Part shown: positions 8,301 to 14,485 of the stretch, piece after piece | How the letters are laid out: every line of letters begins with the position of its first letter | Numbering within the stretch: the first letter of the stretch is position 1 | Assembly: GCA_027008965.1 (NCBI GenBank) | Contig: JALVDN010000074.1 | Span: 1 to 14,490 of the forward strand | Origin: Flavobacteriales bacterium | GTDB taxonomy: Bacteria > Bacteroidota > Bacteroidia > Flavobacteriales > Flavobacteriaceae | Length of the DNA stretch: 14,490 nucleotides | Direction of reading: 5' to 3' | The notes under the pieces: generated by a model | What the model saw: only the letters and a program-made list of their open reading frames with translations | What the model was told of the DNA's origin: nothing | Database searches by the model: none | Translations under genes and position numbers: made by a program

Positions 8301-9520
8301 GCACTACCTATGAACAGACTTTGCAGTGGATGTACGGTAAATTACCGGCTTATCAACGTATAGGCCAAAAAGCTTTCAAAAAAGATTTAACCAATATCAG
8401 AGAATTTGCCAACAGGTTAGGACAACCGCATCTTTCTTATGCTACCATTCACGTGGCCGGCACAAATGGAAAGGGGTCGGTGAGTTCCATGTTGGCTTCC
8501 GTGTTGCAAGAGGCGGGATATAAAACGGGGCTTTATACTTCGCCGCATTTGAAAGATTTCAGGGAACGTATTCGCATTAACGGGGAAATGATTTCCAAGG
8601 ATTATGTGATTTATTTCATCGACCGGCATCGTGATTTTCTGGAAAAACAACAACTTTCTTTTTTTGAAATGACTGTGGGGATGGCTTTTCAATATTTCCA
8701 TGATATGCAAGTGGATGTGGCGGTGATTGAAACCGGCTTGGGCGGACGACTGGATTCCACCAACATCATCCGGCCCGAACTGAGCATTATCACCAATGTG
8801 CATTATGACCACACGGACATGCTGGGCGATACTTTGGCAAAAATAGCCCGGGAAAAGGCCGGTATTATCAAAACGGGAACCCCTGTTGTGATTGGCGAGA
8901 AACATCCCGAAACGGAACCTGTTTTTTGGCAAACCGCTCAAGAAAAAAAAGCGGAAATTTTTTGGGCGGAAGATTTCAAAATTCCGCCTTTACAATCGGA
9001 TTTGAAGGGAACATATCAAAGACAAAATATAAGGACGGTTTGGGCTTCTATAGATATTTTAAGAAAAAGAGATTTTAAAATTCCGCCCGAAGCCATTGAA
9101 CGGGGACTTTTACATGTTCAAAAAAATACGGGTTTGCGCGGCAGGTGGGAAATTTTGAGTGACCGGCCGTTCACTGTTGCCGATACGGCACACAATCCGC
9201 ATGCTTTCCGTGAAGTGATGGAACAATTGAAAACCGTTCCGCACGAACAAGCCTTTTTTGTTTTGGGTTTTGTAGAAGGAAAAGATTTGGAACAAATGAT
9301 TGACTTCATTCCGCAAGATGCACAAGTTTTTTTAAGCCGGCCGGCCGTGTTGAGAGGCCGTGATCCGAATGAAGTTGCACAAATTTTTGAGCGTAAAGGA
9401 TTACGGCCTGAAATTTTTCGCAGTATACGTGATGCTTTTGATAAAGCGCGTTCTCTTGCAGCGGAAAACGATTTAATTTACGTGGGTGGAAGCACATTTA
9501 CGGTGGCGGAAATTTTGTAG
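8297..9520 (+). CDS. folC: Bifunctional folylpolyglutamate synthase / dihydrofolate synthase
   Basis: FolC is a 407-residue Mur-ligase-like cytoplasmic enzyme. It adds glutamate to dihydropteroate to form dihydrofolate, and further glutamates to folates, using ATP. Motifs seen: P-loop GTNGKGS (55-61), YTSPHLKDFRERI (80-92), VIETGLGGRLDSTN (143-156, metal and substrate), NVHYDH (167-172), and REKAGIIK (185-192) containing the lysine that is carbamylated in known FolC. The C-terminal half has TVADTAHNPHAF. The frame is open 60 bases further upstream, but that part overlaps the TonB-like gene in another frame. The ATG at 8297, sharing ATGA with the tonB stop, gives the normal N-terminus, so I chose it. 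The gene ends 16 bases before repeat copy A and converges with ftsX. Confidence 0.95.
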   Translation: MSTTYEQTLQWMYGKLPAYQRIGQKAFKKDLTNIREFANRLGQPHLSYATIHVAGTNGKGSVSSMLASVLQEAGYKTGLYTSPHLKDFRERIRINGEMISKDYVIYFIDRHRDFLEKQQLSFFEMTVGMAFQYFHDMQVDVAVIETGLGGRLDSTNIIRPELSIITNVHYDHTDMLGDTLAKIAREKAGIIKTGTPVVIGEKHPETEPVFWQTAQEKKAEIFWAEDFKIPPLQSDLKGTYQRQNIRTVWASIDILRKRDFKIPPEAIERGLLHVQKNTGLRGRWEILSDRPFTVADTAHNPHAFREVMEQLKTVPHEQAFFVLGFVEGKDLEQMIDFIPQDAQVFLSRPAVLRGRDPNEVAQIFERKGLRPEIFRSIRDAFDKARSLAAENDLIYVGGSTFTVAEIL

Positions 9521-9536
9521 TATGCTTTTTTCAATT

Positions 9537-9691
9537 GCGCCGGCGGGCGAAGTGGTATCCTTGCGAAGGCGAAAAGCTTATTTTTGTTTGACGGAGGAGG
9601 CTCCGAGCGAAGACGAGGAGACCCCGCACGGCAACTTACAAAAATGCTTTGAGCCGAGCAAGATTTAAACGGAGCACGCCATAAGGCGCCC
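9537..9691 (+). repeat. Interspersed structured repeat, copy A
   Basis: This ~155-bp element lies in the gap between the convergent folC and ftsX genes. It matches the reverse complement of 12987-13142. The left 37 bases differ at two positions (it begins GCGCCGGCGGGCGAAG). The right end AGATTTAAACGGAGCACGCC is identical, followed by a variable 4-base loop and GGCGCCC. The interior holds a long imperfect stem: 9573-9587 pairs with ACAAAAATGCTTT at 9638-9650, leaving a TT bulge. CGCC-ATAA-GGCG at the right end is a small hairpin. It is much richer in G+C than its surroundings. Frames open across it do not look like protein genes. It could also act as a bidirectional terminator. Confidence 0.88.
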
Positions 9692-9711
9692 TGAAAATTA
9701 CAAGCAATAAA

Positions 9712-10587
9712 TTAAAAATGAATGTCATCGGCGTGCATGCGCAGGATTCGGCGGGTGGCAAAATAGGAAGTCAACAAGGTGATGACGAGCGAAAAGACAA
9801 TGAGGCCTCCGAAAAGGTATAGATAGGTATTTAACCCGGACAAAAAAGTAAGTCCTTCAAAATATTTTTTCAAATAGAACAATCCGGCATATAAACTTGC
9901 ACCGGCCAAAACGGATGCCAATAAACCTGTTATCATGTTTTTCCAAACAATGGGGCGAATAATGTAGGATTCGGGTGCACCGACCAATTGCATGGTTTTG
10001 ATGATATGACGTCGGTTGTAGATGCTCAAACTTACGGTATTGCGGATGAGAAGCCATACAATGAACAGTAAAACCAATCCCAAGCCTAGGATGATAATTC
10101 CGATTTTACGGATATTTTTGTTCAATAAATCCAATACGGCTTGTTCGTAGGCTACTTCTTGTATATGCTTGTTTTTTTGGAGGTTCCGTGTGAAGTTTTT
10201 GACGATGGAATCGTTTACAAAGCGTGCATTCAAATGGATTTCCAAATTGTCTTGCAGGGGATTGGTGCCCAAAATTTCTATAAAATCCTCTCCTAAAATT
10301 TCTTTGGCTTTTTCGGCCGCCCGCTCTTTGGAAATGAAAACAATGTCTTTGACAAGGGTGTCGGTTTTCAACCTTTTTTCGGTCTTCTTGATGGTGGCAA
10401 CAGGTGTTCCTTGCTTAAAATAAACGGTGATGGTGAATTTTTCTTTGAAATATTGATTCAGATGATTGGCGTTGATGATCAGAATGCCGAAAATCCCCAA
10501 AAGTAAAAGCATTAAAAACAAACTGACAAATAGGGTGATGTATAAATTCTGTTTTCTATAACGGGTATATTGCTTTTCTACATTCAT
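9712..10587 (-). CDS. ftsX: Cell division protein FtsX (permease-like)
   Basis: This 291-residue inner-membrane protein pairs with the ATPase FtsE to regulate cell-wall hydrolases at the septum. Topology fits FtsX: helix 1 at about 16-39, an extracytoplasmic domain (40-160) starting FTITVYFKQGTP, then helices at about 162-182, 216-238 and 254-276. The segment IKTMQLVGAPESYIIRPI (196-213) before helix 3 is the family signature. No ftsE is adjacent, which is common in Bacteroidota. It begins 33 bases after cysS ends, on the same strand, and probably belongs to the folE-cysS-ftsX transcript. Its stop is 20 bases from repeat copy A. The start ATG at 10587 gives a short basic N-terminus (MNVEKQYTRYRKQ) before helix 1; another ATG at 10583 is out of frame. 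Confidence 0.92.
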   Translation of the reverse strand: MNVEKQYTRYRKQNLYITLFVSLFLMLLLLGIFGILIINANHLNQYFKEKFTITVYFKQGTPVATIKKTEKRLKTDTLVKDIVFISKERAAEKAKEILGEDFIEILGTNPLQDNLEIHLNARFVNDSIVKNFTRNLQKNKHIQEVAYEQAVLDLLNKNIRKIGIIILGLGLVLLFIVWLLIRNTVSLSIYNRRHIIKTMQLVGAPESYIIRPIVWKNMITGLLASVLAGASLYAGLFYLKKYFEGLTFLSGLNTYLYLFGGLIVFSLVITLLTSYFATRRILRMHADDIHF

Positions 10588-10620
10588 ACGAGGATATGTT
10601 CATTCACGAAAATAAACATT

Positions 10621-12108
10621 TTATTCCATTTCATAGGTTGTCCCTTCGGGCGTGTCTTTCAAACGAATACCGTGCCGTGCCAAATCATCTCTTATTTTAT
10701 CGGCCAATGCCCAATTTTTTTGTTTTCTAGCTTGATTTCTCAAATCTATCAGAAGTTCCATGAGAAAATCCATGTTTTTTTGTGTCTTTCCTTCGTCTTG
10801 GACGGCGGGAATGCCCAGTATGTCAAACAAGAAAGTTTCAAAGGTATTTTTAAGTAGTTCTTTGTCTTCTTGTGTGACGGTTTCTTTGCCTTCGGCTATG
10901 TTTTTGATTTTTTTGGCGCCGTCGAAAAGTCGTGCAATGGTGACTGGTGTATTGAAATCGTCGTTCATGGCTTGGTAGAGCGAATCTTTCCAGGCTTTGA
11001 CATCCCAAGTGCTTTTCGCATGCACAGGAAGTTTTTCTATGGATTGATAGGCATCAAGCAATCTTTTTAAACCTTTTTCCGCGGCTTTCAATGCGTCATC
11101 GGATAAGTCCAAAATGTTGCGATAGTGTGCTTGCAAGAAGAAAAAGCGCAAGACGGCCGGTGAATAGGCTTTGGAAAGTTTATCGTTTTTACCGGAGAAA
11201 ATTTCTTCGGGCAAGATGGTATTTCCGGTGGATTTTGACATTTTTTGTCCGTTCATGTGCAACATGTTGGCGTGCATCCAATATTTGACCGGATCAACGC
11301 CGTATAGTGCTTTCCCTTGTGCTATTTCGCATTCGTGATGGGGAAATTTCAAATCCATACCGCCACCGTGAATATCAAACTGTTCGCCCAAATATTTGGT
11401 GCTCATCACCGTACATTCCAAATGCCATCCTGGGAAACCTTCACCCCAAGGCGACGGCCATCGCATGATATGCTGCGGTTTGGCTTTTTTCCATAAAGCA
11501 AAATCTTGCGGATTGCGTTTTTCGTCTTGGCCTTCAAGTTCTCTTGTATGGGCCATGAGGTCTTCAATATTCCTGCCGCTCAATTTTCCGTATTTATCAA
11601 CTTCTTTGTTGTATTTGATCACATCAAAATAAACCGAACCGTTCACTTCATAGGCCAAACCTTTATCTAAAATTTCTTTGGTGGCTTCAATTTGCTCTAT
11701 GATATGTCCTGTAGCGGTGGGTTCAATACTCGGTGGCAGGTTGTTGATCTTATCCAGGATGCGGTGAAAATCCACCGTGTATTTTTGCACGATTTCCATG
11801 GGTTCAATCTTCTCCAGCCGGGCTTTTTTGGAGATTTTATCTTCTTCACTGTCATCTTCCAGGTGTCCGGCATCGGTGATGTTGCGCACATATCTGACCT
11901 TGAAACCCAAATGTTTCAAATATCTGTAAACTACATCAAACGCTACAAAAGTGCGAACATTTCCCAAGTGAACATGACTATAAACCGTAGGGCCGCAAAC
12001 ATACATCCCCACATGTCCGGGCACAACCGGACGAAAAGGTTCTTTTTTCCCCGTTAATGAATTGTAGATTTTCAACTTTTCAGCATATTCTTTTATGGCA
12101 TCAGACAT
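10621..12108 (-). CDS. cysS: Cysteine--tRNA ligase
   Basis: Class I aminoacyl-tRNA synthetase that charges tRNA-Cys with cysteine using ATP. From the ATG at 12108 the protein has 495 residues, normal for CysS. Motifs: MYVCGPTVYSHVHLGN with zinc ligand C38 and the HIGH-type signature HLGN at 47-50; GWHLECTVMS with a second zinc cysteine; FPHHECEIAQ supplying the remaining ligands; and KMSKS at 289-293. The C-terminal helical part includes NDDFNTPVTIARLFD. The frame extends 21 bases upstream to a TTG (12129), which would overlap the end of folE by 8 bases. I prefer the ATG because it gives the usual start and sits 13 bases after the folE stop. The folE-cysS pairing and the short gap to ftsX indicate one transcript. 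Confidence 0.96.
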   Translation of the reverse strand: MSDAIKEYAEKLKIYNSLTGKKEPFRPVVPGHVGMYVCGPTVYSHVHLGNVRTFVAFDVVYRYLKHLGFKVRYVRNITDAGHLEDDSEEDKISKKARLEKIEPMEIVQKYTVDFHRILDKINNLPPSIEPTATGHIIEQIEATKEILDKGLAYEVNGSVYFDVIKYNKEVDKYGKLSGRNIEDLMAHTRELEGQDEKRNPQDFALWKKAKPQHIMRWPSPWGEGFPGWHLECTVMSTKYLGEQFDIHGGGMDLKFPHHECEIAQGKALYGVDPVKYWMHANMLHMNGQKMSKSTGNTILPEEIFSGKNDKLSKAYSPAVLRFFFLQAHYRNILDLSDDALKAAEKGLKRLLDAYQSIEKLPVHAKSTWDVKAWKDSLYQAMNDDFNTPVTIARLFDGAKKIKNIAEGKETVTQEDKELLKNTFETFLFDILGIPAVQDEGKTQKNMDFLMELLIDLRNQARKQKNWALADKIRDDLARHGIRLKDTPEGTTYEME

Positions 12109-12121
12109 GGTGGTTCTTTTT

Positions 12122-12796
12122 TCACTCAAAAAAATTCGTGTTCATTTGGATATAAGACAAAAACTCTTTCCTGACCGCAGGGTCCTTGAATTTCCCGCTG
12201 AACTCGGCCGTAACCGTACTGCTATTTTCATCTTTGATGCCGCGTGAATTCACACACAAATGTTTGGCATCCACCACACAGGCCACATCCTCGGTTTTCA
12301 AAGCTTTTTTCAAAAACTCCACTATTTGCATGGTCATTCGTTCTTGCACTTGCGGCCGGCGCGCAAAATAATCCACAATCCGGTTTAATTTGGAAATGCC
12401 TATCACCCGTCCTTTGGAAATATATGCCACATGCGCCATGCCGATAATAGGTAACAAATGATGTTCACAAGTGGAAAACACACGAATATTTTTTTCCACC
12501 AACATCTCTCCGTATTTATACTTGTTTTCAAAGGTGTTCATGCTTGGCATATTCTCCGGATTCAAGCCTTTGAAAATCTCCTTTACATACATTTTGGCCA
12601 CCCGCTTGGGCGTACCGCAAATGCTATCATCTTTGATATCCAAACCCAAGGTTTCCAAAATACCCTTCACATGGCCTTCTATGATTTTCATTTTTTCTTC
12701 ATCACTCAACTTAAAAGCATCATCACGCAGGGGATAATGATCACTTCCGATATGATTTTCGCCTATTTCTTCTATGTTTTTATTATCGCAACTCAT
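12122..12796 (-). CDS. folE: GTP cyclohydrolase I
   Basis: This 224-residue cytoplasmic enzyme converts GTP to 7,8-dihydroneopterin triphosphate, the first step of folate and tetrahydropterin synthesis; it works as a homodecamer. Zinc ligands are visible as C110 and H113 in STCEHHLLP and C181 in AKHLCVNSRGIKD, matching the E. coli positions. Other conserved parts: GTPKRVAKMY (61-70), GRVIGISKLNRIVDYFARRPQVQERMTMQ and STVTAEFSGKF near the C-terminus. It starts at ATG 12796 with an AT-rich leader lacking a Shine-Dalgarno site. It appears to be the first gene of the minus-strand folE-cysS-ftsX unit, behind a good promoter candidate. FolC, the last enzyme of the same pathway, is encoded across the convergent gap on the opposite strand. 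Confidence 0.96.
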   Translation of the reverse strand: MSCDNKNIEEIGENHIGSDHYPLRDDAFKLSDEEKMKIIEGHVKGILETLGLDIKDDSICGTPKRVAKMYVKEIFKGLNPENMPSMNTFENKYKYGEMLVEKNIRVFSTCEHHLLPIIGMAHVAYISKGRVIGISKLNRIVDYFARRPQVQERMTMQIVEFLKKALKTEDVACVVDAKHLCVNSRGIKDENSSTVTAEFSGKFKDPAVRKEFLSYIQMNTNFFE

Positions 12797-12823
12797 ATTA
12801 TAATGTTATTGATTTGAGCTAAA

Positions 12824-12857
12824 CAAAGATACACTAAAATTGAAGATTCCCATCAAA
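12824..12857 (-). promoter_or_regulatory. Candidate Bacteroidota-type promoter for folE-cysS-ftsX
   Basis: On the minus strand TATCTTTG (12831 to 12824) is an exact match to the -7 consensus TAnnTTTG. TTTG (12857 to 12854) stands 22 bases upstream as the -33 element. Transcription would begin near 12817, giving a leader of about 20 bases before the folE ATG at 12796. It is the best-formed promoter in the window by motif and spacing. Confidence 0.6.
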
Positions 12858-12986
12858 TTTCATCCAAACCATTCTGCATACTCTTCTTGAAGCACTTTCT
12901 TCAACCATTCGTCATTAAATGTATGAAGTTTTAAAATTTATACAAAGGTAAGGATATGAATCTTTTTTATTGAGTTATATTTTTTT

Positions 12987-13142
12987 GGGCGCCATTCGGC
13001 GTGCTCCGTTTAAATCTTTTTCGGCTCAGCCTGCGGATGTAAAGTTGGCCTGCGGGGTCTCCCGGCATTCGCCGGCGAGCCTCCTCGGCCAAACATCCGC
13101 TCGGCTTCGCCTTCAAAAGGATACCACTTCGCCCGCCGGCGC
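12987..13142 (-). repeat. Interspersed structured repeat, copy B (inverted relative to copy A)
   Basis: This is the ~156-bp partner of 9537-9691, in opposite orientation, upstream of folE. Read on the minus strand it starts GCGCCGGCGGGCGAAG and ends GGAGCACGCC-GAAT-GGCGCCC. The internal stem uses different bases from copy A: GCGGATGT (plus 13033-13040) pairs with ACATCCGC (plus 13093-13100), extended inward by GGCC (13047-13050) with GGCC (13087-13090). A third hairpin, CCGGC-GAAT-GCCGG on the minus strand, sits in its loop. The element is G+C-rich against AT-rich flanks. It contains no transposase, and I see no target-site duplication. Confidence 0.88.
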
Positions 13143-13207
13143 GGAGGGTTAGGGCCAAAATTATATTTTACTTCTTTAACGCGAAGTAACATCAACTTAA
13201 AAGGTTC

Positions 13208-13240
13208 TTTCAGGATAATGTTATTTTTTGTGTAAATTTG
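13208..13240 (+). promoter_or_regulatory. Candidate promoter for the barrel protein gene
   Basis: TAAATTTG at 13233-13240 matches the Bacteroidota -7 consensus TAnnTTTG. TTTC at 13208-13211, 21 bases upstream, is one base off the -33 TTTG. A start near 13247 would leave about 25 A-rich bases before the ATG at 13272. Motif evidence only. Confidence 0.5.
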
Positions 13241-13271
13241 ATTTACATAAGCAAAAAAATAATAAACATAG

Positions 13272-14027
13272 ATGCTCTGTAAAAACTTCTCATGCTTGTT
13301 GCCGATACTGTTTTTATTCGTTTTGCAATCGTTCGGACAAGCGGACTTCATTAAAGATTATACTTTTTTCGGTGTAAACGGAGATTTTGTTTACTATAAA
13401 AAAGGTTATACGGATTACGGAGTTCCGGACAGTCCGGTAACCGTTTATCATATGCATACTCCTTCATTCAATGCAGGGCTGAGTTTTAATGTATATCATC
13501 ACAAAAGATTGATTTTGAAAACCGGCTTGGGAATAAGGTATATACATGAAATAAGAAGATATCATATAGATCCCGATCAAACCCGCAGTCCATATGGCAA
13601 TGATTTTATTATTAAATTCAGTAGTGATGATGTTGTATTGTTTATACCAATAGAATTAAACTATTTATTGTTCAAGAAAATCTTTTTTTATAATAACATT
13701 AAATTAGGATATTATAAAGAAGATGGTGGTTTGGCATACAATTTAAAAGATACAATTGAAATTTTTTTGGTTTACCCGGCTCAAGCCAATTGGTTTTATT
13801 TGGATTGGTCGTTTGGTTTCGGGGTGTATATACCCATTAAATATGCTTTGATACAACCCTATGTTTGCTACAATAAAAGTTTTCATAATATGTGGCAAGG
13901 AAGCATTCATGTCAAAGGAATCAAAAACCGTCCTTATACCGAAATTAACGGGAGTATAGAACAATCGGGGAATTATGTAGGTTTCGGGATTAATATTTAT
14001 CCCAAGAAGTTTTGGCGAAAAAATTAA
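13272..14027 (+). CDS. Secreted protein, probable outer-membrane beta-barrel, function unknown
   Basis: I do not recognise a specific family for this 251-residue protein. Residues 1-23 form a signal peptide (basic start, run LLPILFLFVLQ, then SFGQ before ADF), with no lipobox cysteine. The mature part is rich in aromatic residues and in alternating hydrophobic/polar stretches typical of membrane beta-strands, for example FNAGLSFNVYHH, LKTGLGIRYIHEI, VVLFIPIELNYLLF, FYLDWSFGFGVYI and YVGFGINIYP at the C-terminus. GxGxx-type turns between strands fit a small barrel of about eight strands like other Bacteroidota outer-membrane beta-barrel or porin-like proteins. It stands alone on the plus strand, with its own promoter candidate and copy B directly upstream. 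Substrate, partner and role are unknown; a periplasmic beta-rich protein is the alternative. Confidence 0.6.
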   Translation: MLCKNFSCLLPILFLFVLQSFGQADFIKDYTFFGVNGDFVYYKKGYTDYGVPDSPVTVYHMHTPSFNAGLSFNVYHHKRLILKTGLGIRYIHEIRRYHIDPDQTRSPYGNDFIIKFSSDDVVLFIPIELNYLLFKKIFFYNNIKLGYYKEDGGLAYNLKDTIEIFLVYPAQANWFYLDWSFGFGVYIPIKYALIQPYVCYNKSFHNMWQGSIHVKGIKNRPYTEINGSIEQSGNYVGFGINIYPKKFWRKN

Positions 14028-14180
14028 TTATTGTTTAGGGTTTAATATGGAACAAGCGTTCATCAAGTATGCATTCTGTTAAAGTGTTATTTAATTCCGG
14101 CAGAAAGATAAACAAAAGGCATTATAATGTTGAAAAAGGCATAGAACTTTCCATTTTAACGGTGTTTCAAAACAACGGCT

Positions 14181-14247
14181 GAGAAATCTCAATAACATTA
14201 GTGGATAAAAAAAGAGATTTCTCCTCACTTCGTTCGTCGAAATGACA
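14181..14247 (+). repeat. GAGAAATCTC / GAGATTTCTC inverted-repeat element
   Basis: GAGAAATCTC (14181-14190) and GAGATTTCTC (14214-14223) are perfect reverse complements separated by 23 bases. The right arm continues into CTCACTTCGTTCGTCGAAATGACA, whose CTTCG/CGAAATGACA ending I recall from short dispersed intergenic repeats in bacterial genomes. That recollection is unchecked. The pair could form a hairpin downstream of the barrel gene, but without a following T tract it is not a standard terminator. Confidence 0.55.
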
Positions 14248-14319
14248 CACTACTTCAATATTTGCAGTACGAGAATGAAAATCATTAATCAGTGTTCGGA
14301 GTTCGAGATTCCTCATTCG

Positions 14320-14393
14320 AGGGCGGTGTACCGCCCTAGCCTAAGCGCCAGGGATGGGAGCGTTATGAGGCGAAGGGGAAGACCGGGCGGTGC
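14320..14393. repeat. G+C-rich palindromic element with two alternative stems
   Basis: AGGGCGGT-GT-ACCGCCCT (14320-14337) is a perfect 8-bp inverted repeat. GGGCGGT recurs at 14385-14391, so ACCGCCC (14330-14336) can pair either with the copy at 14321-14327 or with the distal one. Between them lies GCGCCAGGGATGGGAGCG. The composition and layout resemble the dispersed intergenic repeats of Flavobacteriia as I remember them, but I cannot confirm the family. It shares no clear similarity with copies A and B. Confidence 0.55.
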
Positions 14394-14448
14394 TTCAAAC
14401 ATAAAATATATAACCAAGTTTTGTTCTTTTTGCCGATAACTGCATTGA

Positions 14449-14485
14449 CCATCCTTGCCATAGCTACGGCTATGCCTACGGATGG
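14449..14485. repeat. Hairpin at the right edge of the window
   Basis: CATAGC (14459-14464) and GCTATG (14469-14474) form a stem with loop TACG. CCATCC (14449-14454) and GGATGG (14480-14485) form an outer stem with small internal loops. CTACGG also occurs twice as a direct repeat. The sequence runs on with GGCCGGC into the window end, so the full element is cut off. Confidence 0.5.

Larger units (their letters stand above)
12797..13271. other. Divergent intergenic region between folE and the barrel gene
   Basis: This 475-base gene-free stretch holds, from left to right: a folE promoter candidate on the minus strand (12824-12857), a short minus-strand open frame without a start codon (12863-12937), a second isolated -7-like motif TACCTTTG on the minus strand (12943-12950), repeat copy B (12987-13142), and a plus-strand promoter candidate for the gene at 13272. 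Longer open frames crossing copy B on both strands coincide with the repeat and are not convincing genes. Confidence 0.7.

Noticed and set aside
8417..8941. 174-codon minus-strand frame inside folC
   Set aside because: It lies entirely opposite conserved FolC motifs and shows no family signature.
9486..9668. 60-codon open frame on the plus strand across the end of folC and repeat copy A
   Set aside because: It overlaps the folC C-terminus in another frame, and the rest is repeat sequence with no protein-like motif.
10621..12129. Longer cysS from TTG 12129
   Set aside because: It needs a rare start codon inside folE and adds seven unconserved residues. ATG 12108 gives the normal N-terminus.
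12967..13351. Open frames on both strands across repeat copy B
   Set aside because: They exist because the G+C-rich repeat has few stop codons. The matching region in copy A does not keep a similar peptide, and one frame runs into the barrel gene antisense.
14242..14439. 65-codon plus-strand frame at the right end
   Set aside because: It crosses two palindromic elements and has no recognisable protein features.
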